DNA of 8,636 bases, taken from contig WJKV01000092.1 of assembly GCA_014728875.1 (NCBI GenBank), positions 1-8,636 of the forward strand. The letters run 5' to 3'. This stretch comes from Candidatus Woesearchaeota archaeon (lineage in GTDB: Archaea; Nanobdellota; Nanobdellia; Woesearchaeales; WJKV01). The notes below the pieces were generated by a model. It was not told the DNA's origin and did no database searches. It was given only the letters and a program-made list of their open reading frames with translations. A program made the translations under genes and the position numbers. Positions 1 through 5,088 of the stretch are shown in pieces (within the stretch, counting starts at the first letter, position 1; the number at the start of each line of letters is the position of its first letter).

Positions 1-1245
1 GGAGAATACAATATTAAGATAACGGCAACAGACGGCGACCTTTCATCTGAAAAAATTGTCAATATAGTCGTGTTGAACATGAACAGGCTGCCGAGGCTCG
101 CAGCAGAAAGGGTCACAATAAGAGAAGGAGAGAAAAGCGTCATCCCTGTGAAAGCTGTCGATCCCGACAATGAACAAGTAGAGATTAAGAAAAAAAGGCT
201 GCCTGCCACTGCACGTTTTGAAGAGAACAGCACCATTGTTTTCAGGCCAGGTTATGATTTTGTAGAGCATACAGACGAAAACACAAGAAATTTCATCAAT
301 AAGATAATGAACAGGTATTTCGGTTTCAAACAGTACAGGAAAGAGACATTCGCGACCCTTGAACTGAGCGACGGCATCGACAGCATAGATGCAGACCTCA
401 TTATAGATGTGAAGGACGTGAACAGAAAGCCTGTAGTAGAGCCGGTGGACAGACAGACAGTGAAAGAGGGCCAGCGGCTGTACATACCATTGAAAGGCTA
501 TGATCCTGACGGAGACAGTCTTCTATACAAGTTCAAGGGCATCGTGAAAAAGAATAACGCTACTGTTGATTTTGACAAGTCAGGCCTGCACAATCTTACG
601 ATAATCGTGAGCGACGGCAAGGCAAAAGAAAAGCTGATTGTGCCTATCGAAGTCATAGACATAAACAGGCCGCCTGTCTTTAATCTCGGCGGCGCCACAG
701 TGAAAGAGGGAGAAACCGTCGAGATTCCTTTGCATGCAAAAGATCCTGACAAGAACAACATCACCTACAGCATAGTAAAGGCACCGGCAGGCGCAGAGAT
801 TGTGAACAATTCTGTCCTGAGATTCACGCCTATTTTCGAAGCTGTCCCTCATTTTGTCGATGACGAGAACGGCACAAGAGTAAGAAATCCTATAGATTAC
901 AATGAATTCCTTTTCTCTATAAAAGCGTCTGATTCGGAATTCGATGTCATCATCGACACAATAATAAAGGTGGTGGATGCCAACAGGCCGCCAAAGATCC
1001 TGACTTATAGTCCTGCAGAGAAGTTTAAAGCAGACAGGGGAAGAAAAATAGAATTCTTTGTGAGTGCAGAAGATCCCGATGGCGACGAGCTTTCTTATAC
1101 CTGGAAATCTTCTATCCTGCAAAAGATAGAAGATGACAACAGGCACGTGCGGAAACTATTGAAAAAAGGGCTGAGGGATTTCAGTGTCATTGTCAGCGAC
1201 GGCCAGGATTCTGTAGAGCACAGCTGGCAGTTCATAGTAAGGTAG
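1..1245 (+). CDS. Cadherin/Ig-like repeat protein, C-terminal part (5' end outside window)
   Basis: The frame is open from base 1, so the true start lies upstream; 414 residues are visible before the TAG stop. The protein is a chain of beta-sandwich-like repeats. Each begins with an Asn-Arg-x-Pro linker (residues 28, 141, 222 and 328), followed by a KEGE/REGE-type turn and an acidic DPD motif (DPDNEQ, DPDGDS, DPDKNN, DPDGDE), and closes with SDG or SDS plus a beta strand. This pattern is typical of cadherin-like and PKD/Ig-like modules of archaeal and bacterial surface proteins, where the acidic motifs often bind calcium. No membrane anchor or sorting signal is seen at the C-terminus, which ends right after the last repeat, so any signal peptide or anchor must be upstream. 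An extracellular adhesive or structural role is inference. The stop codon directly abuts the promoter of the next gene. Confidence 0.8.
   Translation, partial: GEYNIKITATDGDLSSEKIVNIVVLNMNRLPRLAAERVTIREGEKSVIPVKAVDPDNEQVEIKKKRLPATARFEENSTIVFRPGYDFVEHTDENTRNFINKIMNRYFGFKQYRKETFATLELSDGIDSIDADLIIDVKDVNRKPVVEPVDRQTVKEGQRLYIPLKGYDPDGDSLLYKFKGIVKKNNATVDFDKSGLHNLTIIVSDGKAKEKLIVPIEVIDINRPPVFNLGGATVKEGETVEIPLHAKDPDKNNITYSIVKAPAGAEIVNNSVLRFTPIFEAVPHFVDDENGTRVRNPIDYNEFLFSIKASDSEFDVIIDTIIKVVDANRPPKILTYSPAEKFKADRGRKIEFFVSAEDPDGDELSYTWKSSILQKIEDDNRHVRKLLKKGLRDFSVIVSDGQDSVEHSWQFIVR
82..1245 (+). repeat. Four degenerate protein-level tandem repeats in the surface protein
   Basis: Repeat units begin at the NRxP linkers at nt 82, 421, 664 and 982, giving units of about 113, 81, 106 and 88 residues. 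The long units (1 and 3) share a segment with an RPGYD or TPIFE turn followed by an extended insert. The short units (2 and 4) share DPDGD near the start and a G-L-(H/R) then (I/V)VSDG ending. The pattern is therefore long-short-long-short. The repeats are divergent at DNA level, so they are old duplications and not recent slippage. Confidence 0.65.
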
Positions 1246-1246
1246 T

Positions 1247-1254
1247 TTTATAAA
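1247..1254 (+). promoter_or_regulatory. TATA box for the helicase operon
   Basis: TTTATAAA starts one base after the TAG stop of the upstream gene. Its centre lies about 26 nt before the ATG at 1277, the usual archaeal TATA-to-start-site distance, so the transcript should begin at or next to the start codon (leaderless). No Shine-Dalgarno sequence lies between. Confidence 0.65.
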
Positions 1255-1276
1255 TTCTTTCAATTTATTGTGAAAA

Positions 1277-2884
1277 ATGGTGGACCTGATCAGTAAAAAT
1301 CCTGCTATAGACCTTGTATTGGACACTTTAAAGAAGAAAAAACAGGCTCTTGTCTTTGTCAATAGCAAACGGAGCGCAGAAAAGACAGCAGAAGACATTG
1401 CAAAGAACATAGAATTTGACAGATGCAAGCAAAAAGACAAAGAGAAAATAGAAAAATACAATAAAATCGCAGACGAGCTGCGGCATGCATTGTCCAGGCC
1501 GACAAAACAATGCGAACGTCTTGCGTTTTGCGCACGAAAAGGCATAGTATTTCATCACGCAGGCCTGGTGAGCAGGCAAAGGGAACTGATAGAGGACTTG
1601 TTCAGGACAGGAGACATAAAGATTATCTGCGCCACTCCTACCTTGGCAATGGGTCTCGATCTTCCTGCCTTCAGGACAATAATAAAGGATTTGAAAAGAT
1701 TTAGTGCGCAGGGCCTTAACTATATACCTGTCATGGAATTCCACCAGATCTGCGGAAGAGCAGGCAGGCCCGGCAAGGAAGATTACGGACAAGCGATCAG
1801 CATTGTCAAAACAGACAAGCAAAAAAACAAGGTTGTTGAAAAATTCATATTCGGCGACCCAGAACCCATCCTGTCCAAGCTCGCAGTCGAGCCCATACTA
1901 AGGACTTATCTTTTGTCTTTGATCGCTGCTGATTTTGTGGGTACAACAGACGAGACCTTTGATTTCTTCAGGCAGACCTTCTGGGCGCACCAGTATGAGG
2001 ACTGGCAGGAGATAGAGCTGATCATCCTCAGGATGCTTCGGGATCTTGAAGAATGGAAATTCATTGAAACAGACATGAAAAAACAAGAAAAAAAGCCAAA
2101 GAAATTGTTTACTAATGCTTTTGACCTTGTCAGGAAGACCACAGGCAAACACAAACTAAAAGCAACCAGGCTGGGGAACAGGGTTGCAGAGCTGTATCTT
2201 GATCCGTTGACCGCGCATAAGCTCATAACAGATCTCAGGACTGCTGTGAACAAAGGAGCCGGCGAGATTTCATATTTGTTCAGCATCTGCGGAACATTAG
2301 AGATGCGGCCTTTGGCACGCATGAAGACCACTGAATACGACAAACTGGCCCTGACCCTGAGCAGGTATGAAACCCAGCTGCTTGAAGACCTGCCTGATGA
2401 GTTCAGCGAGGAATTCGTTGACTTTCTTTCTGTCTTTAAGACCGCCTTGATATTAAAGGACTGGATAGAGGAAAAGGATGAGGAATACATCCTGGGAAAG
2501 TTCGGCGTCAGGCCGGGCGAACTGAATGCAAAGATAGCAAATGCAGACTGGCTCTTATACAGCACAGAAGAGCTTGCCAGGCTGACAAATTGTATGACCC
2601 TGCTTTCAAGCATCAAAAGACTGAGAACAAGAGTCAAGTATGGTGTCAAGGACGAGGTTCTTCCTCTGCTTAAGCTGGAGAACATAGGAAGAGTGAGAGC
2701 GCGCAAACTGTACAAGGCAGGCCTGACAGACATCGGCAGGCTGAGAAAGGCAGACATACACAAGCTGGTCAACGTACTTGGCAAAAAAACAGCATTGAAC
2801 GTGAAAGAACAGCTCGGCGAGAAAATAGACGCTGCAGCTGTCAAAGAACAAAAGAGAGGCCAGTTGAGCCTGGCAGATTATTAA
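1277..2884 (+). CDS. Hel308-like helicase, C-terminal half only (RecA2, winged helix, ratchet, HhH)
   Basis: The 535-residue protein matches the second half of archaeal Hel308/Hjm (Ski2-like superfamily 2 helicase), which unwinds lagging strands at stalled forks. Visible in order: RecA2 start with ALVFVNSKRSAEK (residues 24-36), GIVFHHAGL (89-97), motif V ATPTLAMGLD (119-128), motif VI QICGRAGRPG with arginine fingers (157-166), a winged-helix and ratchet region (about 200-430), and a helix-hairpin-helix near 465-512. Full-length Hel308 is about 700 residues. Here RecA1, with Walker A, DEAH and motif III, is absent, so this chain alone cannot hydrolyse ATP. The start is well fixed: an in-frame TGA lies at 1271-1273, the preceding DNA encodes an unrelated protein in another frame, and a TATA box sits 26 nt upstream. 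The downstream protease gene follows after 1 nt. It is either one part of a split helicase or a decayed, repurposed remnant; the intact conserved motifs favour the former. Confidence 0.85.
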   Translation: MVDLISKNPAIDLVLDTLKKKKQALVFVNSKRSAEKTAEDIAKNIEFDRCKQKDKEKIEKYNKIADELRHALSRPTKQCERLAFCARKGIVFHHAGLVSRQRELIEDLFRTGDIKIICATPTLAMGLDLPAFRTIIKDLKRFSAQGLNYIPVMEFHQICGRAGRPGKEDYGQAISIVKTDKQKNKVVEKFIFGDPEPILSKLAVEPILRTYLLSLIAADFVGTTDETFDFFRQTFWAHQYEDWQEIELIILRMLRDLEEWKFIETDMKKQEKKPKKLFTNAFDLVRKTTGKHKLKATRLGNRVAELYLDPLTAHKLITDLRTAVNKGAGEISYLFSICGTLEMRPLARMKTTEYDKLALTLSRYETQLLEDLPDEFSEEFVDFLSVFKTALILKDWIEEKDEEYILGKFGVRPGELNAKIANADWLLYSTEELARLTNCMTLLSSIKRLRTRVKYGVKDEVLPLLKLENIGRVRARKLYKAGLTDIGRLRKADIHKLVNVLGKKTALNVKEQLGEKIDAAAVKEQKRGQLSLADY

Positions 2885-2885
2885 A

Positions 2886-3476
2886 ATGTACAATTACCTT
2901 ATCCCGTTTTTGTTTTACATCTTCTCTGAGCCTATTGCAGGATTATTGACAGACACAGTAGTTGCTTACACAATAAGAACAATAGGAACTGGTGCACTGA
3001 TTTTATTTTTTTATAAAAGGTATAAGCTTCGGTTCAGGCTGCACCTGCCCTCTATCCTGACAGGCATACTTGTCTTTGTTATCTGGGTTGTGCTGGATCC
3101 TCTGTATCCTCATCTGGGACAAACAGCATATGTTCCTGTTTCAAGCTATGCGGCTGTCATCAAGATATTCGGTTTCCTGCTGGTCGCACCCATAATAGAA
3201 GAATTGTTCGTGAGGGACTTTCTTGCAAGATTCTTTGTCAACAATAATTGGAGAAAAGTGCGGATCGGAACTTTCAGCTGGCTTTCATTCTTCATTACAG
3301 TCTTGTTCTTCGGCCTTTCTCACAGCCAGTGGCTGTCAGGCCTGGCTGTCGGAGTCATTCTCAACTTGCTATTGTACAAGACAAAAAGAATAGATACCTG
3401 CATCCAGGCGCACTTTGTAGCGAATCTTGCTCTTGCAATTCTGATACTATATACAGGACAATGGGTATTATGGTGA
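2886..3476 (+). CDS. CPBP-family (CAAX-type) intramembrane metalloprotease
   Basis: This 196-residue, very hydrophobic protein has about six or seven membrane segments (near residues 3-15, 29-43, 57-73, 88-104, 128-145, 148-164 and 178-194). It carries the three CPBP/Abi signatures: EExxxR at 105-110 (EELFVR), FxxxH at 142-146 (FGLSH) and HxxxN at 176-180 (HFVAN). In this family, glutamate and histidines from these motifs form the metal-dependent active site inside the membrane, and members cleave prenylated or other membrane-associated proteins. The ATG follows the helicase TAA by one base with no Shine-Dalgarno, and the next gene follows after one base, so translation is probably coupled. 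The substrate is unknown. A WVVLD segment before the active site recalls the CPBP proteases associated with exosortase systems, but I cannot confirm that subfamily from sequence alone. Confidence 0.85.
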   Translation: MYNYLIPFLFYIFSEPIAGLLTDTVVAYTIRTIGTGALILFFYKRYKLRFRLHLPSILTGILVFVIWVVLDPLYPHLGQTAYVPVSSYAAVIKIFGFLLVAPIIEELFVRDFLARFFVNNNWRKVRIGTFSWLSFFITVLFFGLSHSQWLSGLAVGVILNLLLYKTKRIDTCIQAHFVANLALAILILYTGQWVLW

Positions 3477-3477
3477 A

Positions 3478-4155
3478 ATGAAATACAAGAAAATCATAAC
3501 AGGCGATAAAAGCGTAACTTTCATCAGTCCTAAATATGGCGAGGCTTATCACAGCCTGACAGGCGCCCGCGAGGAAGCCTTCAAAAAATACAGCGAACCC
3601 TGCAGGATCGCAGAGCTTGCAAAGAAAGGCAGCATTAAGATATTGGATATTTGTTTCGGTCTGGGTTATAATAGCGCAGCAGCCTTGGAGACAGCACTGA
3701 AATCTAATCCTAAGTGCAGGATAGAGATCTTTGCTCTGGAGAATGATGAAGGCATCCTGAAAAAATCACTGGATCTGAAGCCAGGGATAAAACACTATGA
3801 TTTAATCAAAAAAGCAATAAAGAATAAAGATAGAAGATATGAAAACGGACAAATAAAGATAAGAATCCTATTAGGGGATGCGCGAGAAACAATAAAGGAA
3901 ATAATAAAAAATGTAAAAATAAATAAGAACCCGTTTGACGCTGTCTTTTTCGATCCTTTTTCGCCGCGCAAATGTCCAGAACTGTGGACAGCTGAATTCT
4001 TTTCTGACGTTAACAAGGTAATGAAGAAAGGCGCGATACTCGCAACCTACAGTTGCGCGAGATCCGCGCGGAAAAATATGGAAAAGGCAGGCTTCATTGT
4101 AAAGGACGGCCCTGTAGTCAGACGATGGAGCCCTGGAACACTGGGAATAAAATAA
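3478..4155 (+). CDS. MnmC-like tRNA (nm5U34) methyltransferase, MTase domain only
   Basis: This 225-residue Rossmann-type methyltransferase resembles the methyltransferase domain of bacterial MnmC (DUF752), which uses S-adenosylmethionine to turn 5-aminomethyl-uridine at the tRNA wobble position into mnm5U. Visible signatures: SPKYGEAYHS (17-26), the SAM-binding loop ILDICFGLGYN (55-65), an acidic strand end ALEND (86-90), FFDPFSPRKCPELW (157-170), TYSCA (190-194), and a C-terminal AGF...DGP...RR..PGT block (204-221). The FAD-dependent oxidase half of bifunctional MnmC is absent, as in other single-domain homologues. The ATG lies one base after the protease TGA. Residues about 102-152 are rich in Lys, Ile and Asn, and the matching DNA is very AT-rich. 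The adjacent tRNA-Arg(GCG) is not an expected substrate because its wobble base is G. Confidence 0.8.
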   Translation: MKYKKIITGDKSVTFISPKYGEAYHSLTGAREEAFKKYSEPCRIAELAKKGSIKILDICFGLGYNSAAALETALKSNPKCRIEIFALENDEGILKKSLDLKPGIKHYDLIKKAIKNKDRRYENGQIKIRILLGDARETIKEIIKNVKINKNPFDAVFFDPFSPRKCPELWTAEFFSDVNKVMKKGAILATYSCARSARKNMEKAGFIVKDGPVVRRWSPGTLGIK

Positions 4156-4157
4156 AG

Positions 4158-4166
4158 TTATATAAA
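4158..4166 (+). promoter_or_regulatory. TATA box for tRNA-Arg
   Basis: TTATATAAA begins two bases after the methyltransferase stop codon. Its centre is about 29 nt upstream of the first tRNA base, which fits a start site a few bases before the mature 5' end. The tRNA therefore appears to have its own promoter and need not be cut from the upstream operon transcript. Confidence 0.6.
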
Positions 4167-4190
4167 GAACAGCAAAAACATCCCAATTAC

Positions 4191-4263
4191 GCCCCTGTAG
4201 TCTAGCTGGACAGGACGCAAGATTGCGGATCTTGAAACCCGGGTTCAAATCCCGGCAGGGGCA
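4191..4263 (+). tRNA. tRNA-Arg (anticodon GCG)
   Basis: A complete cloverleaf folds without mismatches. The acceptor stem is GCCCCTG/CAGGGGC (7 bp), followed by T8 and A9. The D arm is GTCT/GGAC with one T-G pair and a loop containing GG. The anticodon stem is CAAGA/TCTTG with loop TTGCGGA, placing GCG at positions 34-36. A 4-nt variable loop follows. The T arm is CCGGG/CCCGG with loop TTCAAAT. The discriminator is A at 4263 and CCA is not encoded. A20 and C35, known arginine identity bases, are present, and a G15-C48 pair is possible. No intron. It should read CGC and CGU codons. A GCG anticodon, in place of the inosine-modified ACG of bacteria, fits an archaeon. Confidence 0.95.
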
Positions 4264-4264
4264 T

Positions 4265-4906
4265 TCACTTCTGTTTCTTGACTCCGACTTTTTTACAGTA
4301 TTTTTCAACAACACATTCAGAACATCTTGGTATCTGCGATAGGCAGATTGTTTTGCCGTGGTAAACAAGCAGTTCATTCACCAGTTTCCAGTATCTTTTC
4401 GGCACTATCTTTTCTAATTGCTGTTCTGTTTGGTCAGGCGTCTTTGTCTTCACCCAACCCAGCCTGTTTACTATCCTGTGGACATGCGTGTCAACAGGTA
4501 TGGAAGGTTCGTTGAATGCATAAACTCGGACACAGCCTGCCACTTTCGACCCGACTCCTGGCAGTTTCATCAATTCCTCTCTTTTGCTGGGCACTTTTCC
4601 CTTAAATTTCTCTAAAATCATCCTTGACGCCTGGACAATGTTCTTTGCCTTGTTCCTGTAGAAGCCTATCCTCTTGATCAGTTTCTCTACATCCTTTATG
4701 TTTGCTTTTGCCAGCTTCTGCATAGTAGGATACTTGCTGAACAGCTCTTTGCACAACGGCATAGTGACTTCATCCCTTGCCCTTGCGCTCAGGATAGTAG
4801 AAACCAAGACCTGCCATTTGTTATATCTAGAGCTGAACTCGCCCAGCATGGTCGTCCCATGATATTCTGTCAGCTTTTTGAGCACCAAAGGTATGTTCTT
4901 GGCCAT
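4265..4906 (-). CDS. nth: Endonuclease III (DNA glycosylase/AP lyase)
   Basis: This 213-residue enzyme belongs to the HhH-GPD base-excision repair family, which removes oxidised pyrimidines and nicks the resulting abasic site. Key features, numbered from the ATG at 4906: LSARARDE (39-46) in the substrate-pocket region, the helix-hairpin-helix LPGVGSKVA (115-123) with catalytic Lys121, VDTHV (138-142) with catalytic Asp139, and a C-terminal 4Fe-4S site formed by Cys188, 195, 198 and 204 in the exact C-x6-C-x2-C-x5-C spacing. The frame can be extended to 4945, but a TATA box lies inside that extension, 26 nt from the ATG at 4906, so the shorter leaderless start (MAKNIP) is preferred. The stop codon is 1 bp from the convergent tRNA. 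Length and motifs are normal for the family. Confidence 0.93.
   Translation of the reverse strand: MAKNIPLVLKKLTEYHGTTMLGEFSSRYNKWQVLVSTILSARARDEVTMPLCKELFSKYPTMQKLAKANIKDVEKLIKRIGFYRNKAKNIVQASRMILEKFKGKVPSKREELMKLPGVGSKVAGCVRVYAFNEPSIPVDTHVHRIVNRLGWVKTKTPDQTEQQLEKIVPKRYWKLVNELLVYHGKTICLSQIPRCSECVVEKYCKKVGVKKQK
4289..4294 (+). terminator. Possible oligo-T terminator for the tRNA transcript
   Basis: The first run of six T on the plus strand after the tRNA lies about 26 nt beyond its 3' end, followed by five more T at 4301-4305. Archaeal RNA polymerase often stops at oligo-T without a hairpin. If used, termination occurs inside the convergent nth coding region. Confidence 0.3.
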
Positions 4907-4927
4907 ATTTTGCTTTAAATACCCATA

Positions 4928-4936
4928 ATATATAAA
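4928..4936 (-). promoter_or_regulatory. TATA box for nth
   Basis: On the minus strand this reads TTTATATAT. Its centre lies 26 nt upstream of the ATG at 4906, giving a leaderless transcript. Its position inside the longer open frame is the main reason to reject an upstream start at 4945. Confidence 0.6.
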
Positions 4937-4983
4937 CACTTCCAAAACAGCTAAAAACGCTGATCTTGAACCTTTCAGCCCTT

Positions 4984-5020
4984 CTGCGGCTATTTCTATA
5001 TAGTAATGAAATAGCTGCAG
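4984..5020. repeat. 13-bp inverted repeat in the nth/kinase intergenic region
   Basis: CTGCGGCTATTTC (4984-4996) and GAAATAGCTGCAG (5008-5020) are complementary at 12 of 13 positions; the exception would be a G-U pair if the plus strand were transcribed. The 11-base spacer is AT-rich. It lies roughly midway between the two divergent TATA boxes, about 47 bp from one and 36 bp from the other. It could be an operator for a dimeric regulator or a hairpin in a small RNA; nothing in the sequence decides between these. The remainder of 4946-5056 holds no recognisable gene. Confidence 0.55.
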
Positions 5021-5038
5021 TTCGTCACCACCTTACAG

Positions 5039-5054
5039 TTACGATTATCCGTAA
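5039..5054. repeat. Short inverted repeat upstream of the kinase TATA box
   Basis: TTACG (5039-5043) and CGTAA (5050-5054) form a 5-bp inverted repeat with a 6-base spacer, ending two bases before the kinase TATA box and covering the place where the TFB recognition element would sit. It could be a repressor site, but a repeat this short can arise by chance. Confidence 0.25.
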
Positions 5055-5056
5055 GC

Positions 5057-5064
5057 TTTATAAA
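5057..5064 (+). promoter_or_regulatory. TATA box for the kinase operon
   Basis: TTTATAAA is centred about 28 nt upstream of the ATG at 5089, predicting a start site at or just before that codon. A second in-frame ATG at 5095 is possible, but the spacing favours the first. Confidence 0.6.
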
Positions 5065-5088
5065 TGAGTTTCATACTTAAATTACAAT

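Noticed and set aside
580..1146. 188-codon minus-strand frame opposite the surface protein
   Set aside because: Its composition (many Cys, Tyr, Arg, Phe) and lack of motifs or promoter mark it as an antisense shadow of the repeat protein.
1246..1276. Idea that the helicase N-terminal half is upstream but hidden by a frameshift
   Set aside because: The upstream 1.2 kb encode a continuous repeat protein in the same direction, and no Walker A or DEAH motif is visible in the other frames there.
1906..2844. 312-codon open frame on the minus strand opposite the helicase
   Set aside because: It is a shadow of the helicase reading frame: rich in Ser and Leu, without recognisable motifs, and the plus-strand frame has clear conserved motifs throughout.
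3006..3019. TATA-like sequence (TTTATAAAAG) inside the protease gene
   Set aside because: No start codon of a plausible gene lies at the expected distance, and it is explained by codons for a Phe/Tyr/Lys-rich membrane-edge segment.
4907..4945. Upstream in-frame extension of nth starting MEVFIYYGYL
   Set aside because: It contains the TATA box itself, 26 nt from the inner ATG, and endonuclease III proteins begin near the inner start.
4975..5033. Possible C/D box guide RNA on the minus strand (GTGGTGA near one end, CTGA near the other)
   Set aside because: The C box has a mismatch, no internal C'/D' pair is evident, and the strong 13-bp hairpin would occupy the guide region.
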